Part shown: positions 16,151-22,992 of the stretch, piece after piece
Numbering within the stretch: position 1 is the first letter of the stretch
Layout of the letters: each line of letters starts with the position of its first letter
Source: Gordonia sp049847105
GTDB taxonomy: Bacteria > Actinomycetota > Actinomycetes > Mycobacteriales > Mycobacteriaceae
DNA length: 64,000 nt
Assembly (NCBI RefSeq): GCF_049847105.1
Contig: NZ_JBNCNS010000003.1
Span: 434,001-498,000 of the forward strand
Direction: 5' to 3'
Made by a program: the position numbers and the translations under genes
Notes under the pieces: generated by a model
What the model saw: the letters and a program-made list of their open reading frames with translations, nothing else
Database searches by the model: none
What the model was told of the DNA's origin: nothing

Positions 16151-16227
16151 ATGCGGTCAGAGCGAGACGACACGTCAATTATTGAGTCCCCGTCGCTCAG
16201 ACGCCGCATCCATATCGCGACGGACGA

Positions 16228-17313
16228 TCAGGACAACGAACCCAGCACCTTCAACCGTGAGTGCGCCTGCGTCATGATCGATTGGACCAGTACGTCGCAA
16301 CTGGGCAGGTCGTCGATCATGCCGACCACCTGACCCGATGCCAGGACCCCTGCACGGGTGTCGCCCTCGACGAGCCCGGCGCGCAACAACATCGGCGTGT
16401 TGCCGGCCATGATGACTTGCTGCCAGGTGCGCTCGCCCGACTTCCGCATGGTGCGACCGTCGCGGAGCATCGTCGTCCACTTCATGCCGGTCAACTGCTT
16501 GAACTCGTTGGCATTTCGCGCCGCGGCGTAGAGTGCCTTGGCCCTGCTGCCGCCCTCGAGTGCCTCCACGAGCGGGGTGCGCAGCACACGGTGCGGCATG
16601 CCGTCGACCTTGACCGACACCACGGTGTCACCCAGGCCGCGCTGCAGGTACTCCTGCTTGACGGAGTCGGGGACCGCGCTGTCGGAGGTGAGCAGGAAGC
16701 GAGTGCCCATCGCGACACCCTCGGCGCCATAGGACAACGCCGCCACGAGGCCGCGACCGTCGAAGAATCCGCCCGCGGCGACCACGGGAATCCCGCTGTC
16801 GCCGAGAGCATCCAGGACCGAGGGCAGCAGTAGCGTGGTGGCCACCGGGCCGGTGTGTCCGCCGCCCTCGCCGCCCTGCACGATCACTGCGTCGGCGCCC
16901 CAGGAAGCCACCTTGACGGCGTGCTTCGCCGCGCCGATCGACGGGATCACCACCACGCCGTGATCCTTGAGCTTCGCGATCAGGTCCTGTTTCGGGGCGA
17001 GCGCGAAGGACGCCACCTTGACGCCCTCGCGGATGAGGAGGTCGATCCGCTCCGGGGCATCGGTGGCGTCGGCGCGGATGTTGACCCCGAAGGGCTTGTC
17101 CGTCAACGACTTCGTCTTGGCGATCGCCGCCTCGAGTTCGTCGTAGGTCATCGTCGCCGATGCCAGGATGCCCAGACCGCCCGCATTGGACGTCGCCGAC
17201 GTCAGCGACGGCCCGGACACCCAGCCCATGCCGGTCTGCACGATCGGATACTCGACGCCGACGAGTTCGGTGAACCGCGTGGACAGTCCGGCTGCCCTGG
17301 CTGGGGAAGTCAC
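16228..17313 (-). CDS. ipdC: IpdC, flavin-dependent ring C/D enzyme (nitronate monooxygenase fold)
   Basis: IpdC introduces the double bond in the indane-CoA intermediate that makes ring D sensitive to EchA20. It is a 361-residue TIM-barrel flavoprotein of the nitronate monooxygenase/2-nitropropane dioxygenase superfamily. Visible are PIVQTGMGWVSGP, GGLGILAS, a GGEGGGHTG phosphate-binding loop and the FMN-binding AAGGFFDGRGL and GTRFLLTSDS stretches. The match to M. tuberculosis Rv3553 is clear. It overlaps ipdB by four bases (ATGA) and ends the echA20-ipdA-ipdB-ipdC operon, an order conserved in mycobacteria and rhodococci. Confidence 0.9.
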   Translation of the reverse strand: MTSPARAAGLSTRFTELVGVEYPIVQTGMGWVSGPSLTSATSNAGGLGILASATMTYDELEAAIAKTKSLTDKPFGVNIRADATDAPERIDLLIREGVKVASFALAPKQDLIAKLKDHGVVVIPSIGAAKHAVKVASWGADAVIVQGGEGGGHTGPVATTLLLPSVLDALGDSGIPVVAAGGFFDGRGLVAALSYGAEGVAMGTRFLLTSDSAVPDSVKQEYLQRGLGDTVVSVKVDGMPHRVLRTPLVEALEGGSRAKALYAAARNANEFKQLTGMKWTTMLRDGRTMRKSGERTWQQVIMAGNTPMLLRAGLVEGDTRAGVLASGQVVGMIDDLPSCDVLVQSIMTQAHSRLKVLGSLS

Positions 17314-18092
17314 TTCACTTCTCGATTCCGGACGCCCTTGGGGTCGAGCACATCCCGGATCAACGTCAGTTCCTCGTCGGAGGGGATGCGGGTCGACGGC
17401 GCGGACTCGAGGCCCGCGATCTCGAAACCGGTGTTCTCGGCCACCTCATCGGCGCTGACCCCCGGGTGCAGTGACACCGCGTGCATCGTGTGGTCGGGTC
17501 CCTCGAAGTCGAAGACACCGAGATTCGTGACCACGCGGGGAATGTTCAGGTAGCGGTAAGCCGGGTTGTCGGGGTCGACCTTGTCGTAGCCGACGCCGGA
17601 CACGATGTCGACCTGATCGGTGAAGACGCGCGACGAATGGCGGGCCACCCAGTAACTCGTCGGATGGTTGATGGTGTTGCCGGGAGCGCCACGCACGCCG
17701 AACATCTGACGCGTCGGGTGCTGCAGCGGGCCGAACGCCGAGAGGTTCTGGTTGCCGTGGCGATCGATCTGGTTGGCGCCCATGACCACGTGGCGACGTC
17801 CGGAGGCGACGACGTCGAACACCTTGCGGAAGGGCATCCATCCCTCGATGGGGCCGGTCTTGCCGATGGCCGGGGTGTCGGCCAGGATCAGCGCCTCGCC
17901 GTCGGTGATGAGGAGATCGGGTTCGGTGGTCAGCCGTGCCAGCCGTGCGCCGAGCAGCGGTGTCGGTGCCATCGGCGAGGCCATGATCTCGCCGGCGCCG
18001 GCGAAGATCTCGGCGCAGGCGATGACGCAGTACTCGGCCCGGGTGGTTTCGACTGGCTCAACGGTCTTGGGGTCGCTGGTACTGGTGCTCAC
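17310..18092 (-). CDS. ipdB: IpdB, beta subunit of COCHEA-CoA hydrolase
   Basis: With IpdA it forms the CoA-transferase-fold hydrolase that opens steroid ring C. The 260-residue protein has the family blocks CAEIFAGAGEIMASPM, LLITDGEA, GWMPFRKVFDVV, GANQIDRHGNQN and a C-terminal VSLHPGVSADEVAENTGF. The start is GTG at 18092, overlapping the ipdA stop as GTGA; the longer frame back to 18185 lies inside ipdA. Compared with M. tuberculosis IpdB, which begins with the TRAE stretch, this protein has about 15 extra N-terminal residues including VEPVETT. That part is encoded by a TTTCGACTGGCTCAACGG segment resembling a dispersed actinobacterial repeat (see findings). Confidence 0.92.
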   Translation of the reverse strand: MSTSTSDPKTVEPVETTRAEYCVIACAEIFAGAGEIMASPMAPTPLLGARLARLTTEPDLLITDGEALILADTPAIGKTGPIEGWMPFRKVFDVVASGRRHVVMGANQIDRHGNQNLSAFGPLQHPTRQMFGVRGAPGNTINHPTSYWVARHSSRVFTDQVDIVSGVGYDKVDPDNPAYRYLNIPRVVTNLGVFDFEGPDHTMHAVSLHPGVSADEVAENTGFEIAGLESAPSTRIPSDEELTLIRDVLDPKGVRNREVK

Positions 18093-19024
18093 TGCTGATC
18101 CTCCTGCTCGCCCTGCCATTCGGTGACCGCACGCTGATAGGCGGCCTCGTCGACCTCGAGGAAGCGGCGCGAGAACGCCGCCCACTTCTCGGGGTCCTTG
18201 GCGGATTCGACATAGAACTGCTGGAACTTCTCGTCGCGGATGTAGTCGCTGTGGACGTTCGGGCCACTGGCTTCGCTTGCCGTGCCGGCGAAGGTGAAAT
18301 GCGCACCGTTCGGCGTGTGCACCACCCGATCGACGTTCATGCGATTGAGCAGCAGCCGTTGGGTGGGAACGGTTTTCACCAGCACCTCGGTGGAGACCAG
18401 CTGATCGGTCTCCAGGTAGCGCCGCTCGGCGGCCGCGCAGTAGAGGTCGTCGAAGTACGGGTCGATGCCGGTGTAGGCGGCGTTGCCGCGACTGTCGGCG
18501 AGGTCGAGGTGGACGAACGCGGCGTCGAGTCGTAGCGCGGGCATCGCGATCAGGGTCTCGGTGCGGCCGTCGGCAGCCGGGTAGGGCGAGGAGACCGTCT
18601 TGAGCTCACCGTCCCAGAACGTCGGGACATCGGAGCCGAGTCCCGCGCGAATCGGCAGGAACGGCAGACGCGAGGCCGCGGCCTCGAGGCCGCACTTGAC
18701 CATGCCCTCGTCCATCTCCCGCGCCTCGATGGCACCGGACGTCCGTGCCTGCGCGAACCACGGGTCGTAGAAGGGTGCGGAATCCAGCGACACGAAGCCG
18801 TAGTAGGCACGCTTGACCTTGCCTGCGGCGCAGAGCAATCCGAGGTCGGGGCCGCCGTAGGTGACCACGGTGAGGTCCTTGACATCGGAGCGGGCCAGCG
18901 CGCGCACCAGCGCCATCGGCTTGCGGCGTGAGCCCCAGCCGCCGATGCCGATGGTCATGCCGTCGCGCAGCTCGCCGATGACGTCGTCGAGGGAGCTGGT
19001 CTTGTCGGTCGGGGTGGGCGTCAT
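18089..19024 (-). CDS. ipdA: IpdA, alpha subunit of COCHEA-CoA hydrolase
   Basis: The 311-residue alpha subunit of the IpdAB ring C hydrolase, structurally a class I CoA-transferase that uses water rather than a second acyl-CoA. The sequence shows GMTIGIGGWGSRRKPMALV near the N-terminus, VVTYGGPDLGLL, and MDEGMVKCGLEAAASRLPFLPIRAGLGSD around the active site, where a conserved Glu is required in studied homologues. Genes echA20-ipdA-ipdB-ipdC overlap by 1-4 bases, so the subunits are made in step. KstR2 control is expected through the box ahead of echA20. Confidence 0.93.
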   Translation of the reverse strand: MTPTPTDKTSSLDDVIGELRDGMTIGIGGWGSRRKPMALVRALARSDVKDLTVVTYGGPDLGLLCAAGKVKRAYYGFVSLDSAPFYDPWFAQARTSGAIEAREMDEGMVKCGLEAAASRLPFLPIRAGLGSDVPTFWDGELKTVSSPYPAADGRTETLIAMPALRLDAAFVHLDLADSRGNAAYTGIDPYFDDLYCAAAERRYLETDQLVSTEVLVKTVPTQRLLLNRMNVDRVVHTPNGAHFTFAGTASEASGPNVHSDYIRDEKFQQFYVESAKDPEKWAAFSRRFLEVDEAAYQRAVTEWQGEQEDQQ

Positions 19025-19797
19025 CAGGCGCGTCCTCCATTGGTGTTCAAGGTCTTACCGGTACTGACGAAAGCGTCCCGGTGCTCGTCGGCGACGCCGG
19101 CGAGATTGAGTTCGAAGGTGAAGCCCTGCTCGAGGCGGTAACTGGCCTTCACATCGACGGGATCGATGTGGTTGATGGCTTCCTTGGCCGCCCGGATGAC
19201 GCGGGTGTCCTTGGTCGCGATCTTCTCGGCGATCTCGAGTGCGGTGTCGAGGAGCTGTTCGCGCGGGACGGCCTTGTACACCGAGCCGAAGTGCTCCAGC
19301 TGCTGGGCGGTGACGTTCTGCGCCGTGTAGTACAGCGTGCGCATCATGTGCTGAGGCACCAGCCGTGCCAGGTGCGTGGCGGCGCCGAGGGCGCCACGGT
19401 CGACTTCCGGAAGACCGAAGACCGCGTCGTCGGAGGCGACGATGATGTCGGCATTGCCGACGAGTCCGATACCGCCGCCGACGCAGAAGCCGTTGACCGC
19501 GACGATCACCGGGACCGCACAGTCATACACCGCGGAGAAGGCCGCAGCGCAACCGCGATTGGCTCCGATCAAGGCGTCGAAGCCGTCGGTCGCCTGCATC
19601 TCCTTGATGTCGACGCCCGCGTTGAAGCCGCGTCCCTCGGCTCGCAGGATCACCACATGCGTGGACATGTCGTCGCCCGCGGCGGTGATGGCGTCGGCCA
19701 GTTCGAACCACGCCGCCGACGGCAACGCGTTGACCGGTGGGTAGTCCACCGTGACGGTCACAATGCCGTTCTCGGTGTGTGTCGTGGTGATCGGCAC
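19024..19797 (-). CDS. echA20: EchA20, ring D hydrolase of the crotonase family
   Basis: EchA20 hydrolyses the D ring of the indane-CoA intermediate made by IpdC, giving the IpdAB substrate. It is a 257-residue crotonase-fold protein. The oxyanion-hole loops are GRGFNAGVDIKEM and VNGFCVGGGIGLVGNAD, followed by FGLPEVDRGALGAATHLARLVP. The start is GTG at 19797, after a GAGAGGAG site; the frame continues upstream but crosses the operator. It leads the echA20-ipdABC operon, and the perfect KstR2 box lies 44 bp upstream. Confidence 0.9.
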   Translation of the reverse strand: MPITTTHTENGIVTVTVDYPPVNALPSAAWFELADAITAAGDDMSTHVVILRAEGRGFNAGVDIKEMQATDGFDALIGANRGCAAAFSAVYDCAVPVIVAVNGFCVGGGIGLVGNADIIVASDDAVFGLPEVDRGALGAATHLARLVPQHMMRTLYYTAQNVTAQQLEHFGSVYKAVPREQLLDTALEIAEKIATKDTRVIRAAKEAINHIDPVDVKASYRLEQGFTFELNLAGVADEHRDAFVSTGKTLNTNGGRA

Positions 19798-19840
19798 ACC
19801 AGCTCCTCTCGGGTACTGCCTGTGAACCAAGCTGGAACCA

Positions 19841-19854
19841 AGCAAGTGCTTGGT
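19841..19854. promoter_or_regulatory. KstR2 operator between echA20 and SDR gene
   Basis: AGCAAGTGCTTGGT is a full match to AnCAAGnnCTTGnT, embedded in the 18-bp palindrome ACCAAGCAAGTGCTTGGT (19837-19854). It sits in the 77-bp divergent gap between echA20 and the SDR gene at 19875 and is the best KstR2 box in the window. Confidence 0.88.
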
Positions 19855-19874
19855 TGTTTGGTAGGGTAGCACCC

Positions 19875-20666
19875 ATGAAGGCACAGTCGCAGGCCGCAGG
19901 TCAGGGCCATGACCTCGGCATCGACAAGAAGGTCGTCCTGGTCACCGGCGGCACGCGTGGCGTCGGCGCGGGCATCACGAGGGCGTTGGCCGAACTGGGC
20001 GCGGTCCCGGTCGTGTGTGGACGCAACCCCGGCGACGACGCGGATGTCGAGTTCGTCGCCTGCGACGTCCGGGACGCCGATGCGGTCGACGAGATGATCC
20101 GTGGGATCGCGGAGACCCATGGCCGTCTCGACGGGGTGGTGAACAACGCGGGCGGCTCGCCGTTCGCGCTCGCGGCAGACGCGTCCCCTCGGTTCACGAG
20201 CAAGATCGTCGAGCTGAACCTGCTGGCACCGCTGACCGTGGCGCGCGCCGCCCACGCGGTGATGCGGCAGCAGGAGACCGGCGGCGCGATCGTCAACGTG
20301 TCCAGTGTGAGCGGACATCGGCCGTCGCCGGGGACGTCGGCCTACGGTGCGGCGAAGGCCGGGCTGGACAACGCGATGACCTCGCTCGCGATCGAGTGGG
20401 CACCGCAGGTCCGCGTCAACTCGGTGGTGTGTGGGGCAGTGCTGACCGAGCAGGCGCACCTACACCTCGGCGACGACGACGGGGTCGCCGCGGTGGGGGC
20501 GACCATCCCGATGGGCCGGCTCGCGATGCCCGCCGATGTGGGCAACGCGGTCGCGTTCCTGCTCAGTCCGTTGGCCGGTTACATCACCGGATCGACACTG
20601 ACCGTGCATGGTGGTGGTGAGAAGCCGGCGTTCCTGGCCGTCGCCACCGCAGACAATCAGGTGTGA
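19875..20666 (+). CDS. Short-chain dehydrogenase of the ring C/D cluster (Rv3549c-like)
   Basis: A classical SDR of 263 residues: cofactor loop VTGGTRGVGAGI, CDVRD, NNAGG, the Ser in VNVSSVSG, YGAAKAG with Tyr and Lys, and a C-terminal GYITGSTLTVHGGG. It corresponds to mycobacterial Rv3549c by sequence and by its place opposite echA20, a member of the KstR2 regulon. The exact substrate is not established; a hydroxyacyl-CoA or hydroxyindane intermediate is likely. The ATG at 19875 was chosen over an upstream in-frame TTG-type start at 19854 that overlaps the operator. The next SDR gene follows in the same direction after 46 nt. Confidence 0.82.
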   Translation: MKAQSQAAGQGHDLGIDKKVVLVTGGTRGVGAGITRALAELGAVPVVCGRNPGDDADVEFVACDVRDADAVDEMIRGIAETHGRLDGVVNNAGGSPFALAADASPRFTSKIVELNLLAPLTVARAAHAVMRQQETGGAIVNVSSVSGHRPSPGTSAYGAAKAGLDNAMTSLAIEWAPQVRVNSVVCGAVLTEQAHLHLGDDDGVAAVGATIPMGRLAMPADVGNAVAFLLSPLAGYITGSTLTVHGGGEKPAFLAVATADNQV

Positions 20667-20712
20667 TCCGATCACGCCATGACACCGAACAATCGACACA
20701 AGGGGAGAAGTC

Positions 20713-21609
20713 TTGGCTGACAAGCTGAATGAGGGCCGCATCGCGATCGTGACCGGTGCCGGACAGGGAATCGGCCGGGCGCATGCCCTGGCCCTCGCCG
20801 CCGACGGGGCCAAGGTCGTGGTGAACGACTTCGACGCCGATGCGGCGCACGCCGTGGTCGGTGAGATCACCGATGCGGGTGGATCCGCCGTGGCGGGCGT
20901 GGCCGATGTCGCCGACTGGGCCGATGGGACCGCTCTGGTCGAGACCGCGGTCAAGGAATTCGGTGGCCTCGACATCCTGGTCAACAACGCGGGATTCGTC
21001 CGCGACCGGATGCTCGTCGCGATGTCGGAGGACGAATGGGACGCGGTGATCCGCGTTCATCTCAAGGGCCACTTCGTCACGTTGCACCATGCCGCCGCGT
21101 ACTGGCGTGCGCAGTCGAAGGCCGGTGAGCAGCGCGCGGCCCGGATCATCAACACCTCGTCGGGCGCCGGACTCTTCGGGTCGGTCGGACAGGGGAATTA
21201 CGTTGCCGCCAAGGCCGGTATCACTGCTCTGACCATTCAGGCGGCCGCGGAGTTGGGCGGCTACGGCGTCACCGCGAACGCGATCGCGCCGTCGGCGCGG
21301 ACCCAGATGACGATGGGTGCGGGCGAGGCGATGGCCGCACAGATGGCCGCGCCGGCGGACGGCTCGTTCGACGCGATGGACCCGGCGAACATCTCGCCAC
21401 TGGTGGTCTGGCTCGGATCGCCGGAGTCGTCGTCGGTCACCGGACGCGTCTTCGAGGTGGAGGGCGGCAAGATCACCGTCGTCGACGCATTCCAGCGCAG
21501 CGCCGAGCAGGACAAGGGATCACGCTGGGCGCCCGGTGAACTCGGGCCCGTGGTCGACGAGATCCTGGCGAAGTCGCCGGTTCCGGTACCCGTCTACGGC
21601 GCGCGGTAG
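20713..21609 (+). CDS. Short-chain dehydrogenase (Rv3548c-like)
   Basis: A 298-residue SDR with VTGAGQGIGRAHALALAADGA, NNAGFVRDRMLV, the Ser in INTSSGAG, and YVAAKAGI with Tyr-x-x-x-Lys. It is followed by a C-terminal extension (about residues 235-298) typical of the MFE-2/HSD17B4-like hydroxyacyl-CoA dehydrogenases. The VRDRMLVAMSEDEWD block recurs in Hsd4A at 48840, so the two are paralogues with probable (R)- or (S)-3-hydroxyacyl-CoA dehydrogenase activity. The start is TTG with AGGGGAGAAG just upstream. M. tuberculosis has Rv3548c in the same position. Confidence 0.82.
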   Translation: MADKLNEGRIAIVTGAGQGIGRAHALALAADGAKVVVNDFDADAAHAVVGEITDAGGSAVAGVADVADWADGTALVETAVKEFGGLDILVNNAGFVRDRMLVAMSEDEWDAVIRVHLKGHFVTLHHAAAYWRAQSKAGEQRAARIINTSSGAGLFGSVGQGNYVAAKAGITALTIQAAAELGGYGVTANAIAPSARTQMTMGAGEAMAAQMAAPADGSFDAMDPANISPLVVWLGSPESSSVTGRVFEVEGGKITVVDAFQRSAEQDKGSRWAPGELGPVVDEILAKSPVPVPVYGAR

Positions 21610-21611
21610 AC

Positions 21612-21992
21612 GTGACGCCGACCGCCGGCCCCGAGCGTGAAGCACAGCTCATCGCGTCGGCGCGGGCCTATGTGGACGCGCTCGTCAGTCACGACCCGTC
21701 GGGGGTCGCCTTGCATCCGGATTGCACACGTACCGAGATGGGGATGAAGACGGGACGCAACGGAGCTCACATCGCCCGTGGGCTCGCACGAGGGCCGCAG
21801 TTCCGGCTCATCCATCGCATCAGTGGTTTCACCGCCGAGGTGGACGGGCACATGGTGTCGACGCGATTCTGGGTGCATGTGCGTCCCAAGACGCTCGGCC
21901 TCGCCGCGCAGGTGACCGAGTCCTTCGTCGTCGACGAGGACAACAAGATCCGGGCGATCGTGGCCCGGTTCGGGGTGCCCCGACGTAAGTGA
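21612..21992 (+). CDS. NTF2/SnoaL-like small protein
   Basis: A 126-residue protein starting with GTG two bases after the SDR stop, so it is in the same operon. A helix with ASARAYVDALVSHDPSGVALHPDC is followed by a strand-rich body (LIHRISGFTAEVDGHMVSTRFWVHVRP and VTESFVVDEDNKIRAIVARF), the cone-shaped NTF2-like pattern. Proteins of this fold are often isomerases, hydratases or dehydratases acting on polycyclic substrates. No catalytic set can be named from sequence. Position points to the ring C/D pathway. Confidence 0.6.
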   Translation: MTPTAGPEREAQLIASARAYVDALVSHDPSGVALHPDCTRTEMGMKTGRNGAHIARGLARGPQFRLIHRISGFTAEVDGHMVSTRFWVHVRPKTLGLAAQVTESFVVDEDNKIRAIVARFGVPRRK

Positions 21993-21995
21993 AGT

Positions 21996-22155
21996 GACGC
22001 GCGCCGATCGTGCGCAGCTTTTCGCCGATCGGGCACAGAATTCCGCCGACCGTGCAGTCTGGCTGCCGACCAGCTCTCGCTTGTCGGTGGGACGGCCCGG
22101 TCGGCGGGTAACTGTGCCCGATCGGCGAAAAGCTGTGCCCGGTCGGCGGGTGCGG
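21996..22155. repeat. Inverted cluster of diverged 21-bp units (array C)
   Basis: Just after the 21992 stop there are two or three units related to the 2.2-kb arrays (CGCCGATCGTGCGCAG, CGCCGATCGGGCACAG and CGCCGACCGTGCAG). From 22110 two units follow in the opposite orientation (CTGTGCCCGATCGGCGAAAAG and a following CTGTGCCCGGTCGGCGGG). The whole forms a large inverted repeat between convergent genes, in a 160-bp gap otherwise without coding signs. Confidence 0.8.
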
Positions 22156-22156
22156 G

Positions 22157-22810
22157 TCAGGCGCTGGGTGCCCGCACCACCATCGGCACGCCCGGGAAGT
22201 CCGCCGCCATCTCGGAACGTGACTTGCGAAGCGCCGCGGTGCCGTATCCCTTCTTGCGGTGGTCCGGGTGGATCCAGATCCGGACGTCCACCTCACCGTT
22301 GATGAGCTCGCCGAAGACGAGTCCGACCTTGGTGCTGCCTTCCAGGGCGACCAACCAGACGGCGTCCTCGTTGTCGACGCGCTCGGTGGCCTTCGCGATC
22401 TCGTCGGACAGGGCGCCCGCGGGGCTGCCCGAACCGTCGCCGGCGACCTTCAACTCCTCGGTGCGGACTTTGAACAGGTCTGCGTCGTCGCCGGTGAACG
22501 CGCGGAGTTCCAGCGTGTCGCCACTGCTGGCCGGGCGCTCGGCGAGGGTGAAGGTCAGCGCGTTGTTCAGATCGTCGAGCTCCGCCTGGTTCTTCCGGCG
22601 CTCGTCCTTGGTGAGCTGCTCGAGGGACATCCCGAGGATCGCCTCGGCACCTAGTTTCGATTTGTCGAGCAATGTGGCGACGGCGTCGACGGCCTCGGCA
22701 CGGTTCTCGGCGTCGACGATGGCGTCGAGGACTTCGTGGCGCCGCTCCAGGGCGGTCAGGAGGGCGTCGGTGATGTCGCGGCGGGTGGTCGCCAGATCCA
22801 GATCGGTCAT
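22157..22810 (-). CDS. GyrA-like helical module fused to GNAT acetyltransferase domain
   Basis: A 217-residue protein with two parts. Residues 1-90 (RRDITDALLTALERRHEVLDAI, KLGAEAILGMSLEQLTKDERRKN) closely resemble the helical coiled-coil/gate segment of DNA gyrase subunit A, where 'QAILDMRLQRLTGLE' is the hallmark. Residues 105-217 are GNAT-like: LELRAFTGDDADL at the start, WLVALEGSTKVGLVFGEL, VDVRIWIHPDHRKKGYGTAALRKSRSEM. This includes a form of the acetyl-CoA loop R/Q-x-x-G-x-G/A. The gyrase catalytic Tyr domain is absent. Substrate unknown. Start could also be 22816. It is divergent from fadD8 and probably unrelated to sterols. Confidence 0.7.
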   Translation of the reverse strand: MTDLDLATTRRDITDALLTALERRHEVLDAIVDAENRAEAVDAVATLLDKSKLGAEAILGMSLEQLTKDERRKNQAELDDLNNALTFTLAERPASSGDTLELRAFTGDDADLFKVRTEELKVAGDGSGSPAGALSDEIAKATERVDNEDAVWLVALEGSTKVGLVFGELINGEVDVRIWIHPDHRKKGYGTAALRKSRSEMAADFPGVPMVVRAPSA

Positions 22811-22875
22811 GAGCATGATCGTAGTTCAGTGGATGCGCGCGTGCGTGGGAGACGTATCCGCCGACGACCCAAAAC

Positions 22876-22889
22876 TGAAACGTGTTCTA
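22876..22889. promoter_or_regulatory. KstR-like box, distal, upstream of fadD8
   Basis: TGAAACGTGTTCTA is a full match to the KstR consensus TnnAACnnGTTnnA. It lies 103 bp before the chosen fadD8 start, in the divergent gap with the GNAT gene. Confidence 0.8.
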
Positions 22890-22966
22890 TGTCGGTGTTG
22901 CCGGATTCAAGGTCGGGATATCGCCATGTCATGGCGGCAAATATGGGTCAGGTGCTTCCCTTGGTC

Positions 22967-22980
22967 TGTAACACGTCCTA
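22967..22980. promoter_or_regulatory. KstR-like box, proximal, upstream of fadD8
   Basis: TGTAACACGTCCTA matches the KstR consensus except for C in place of the second T of GTT. It abuts the GTG at 22981, which favours the ATG at 22993 as the true start of fadD8. Two boxes 91 bp apart could allow tight repression. Confidence 0.6.
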
Positions 22981-22992
22981 GTGTTGGTGACC

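Noticed and set aside
16151..16227. Terminator between the convergent FadD and ipdC genes
   Set aside because: Only a weak, interrupted GAGCGA/TCGCTC pairing is visible; not enough to call.
22981..22983. GTG at 22981 as the start of fadD8
   Set aside because: It abuts a KstR-like box and adds only four residues; the ATG at 22993 is preferred though not proven.
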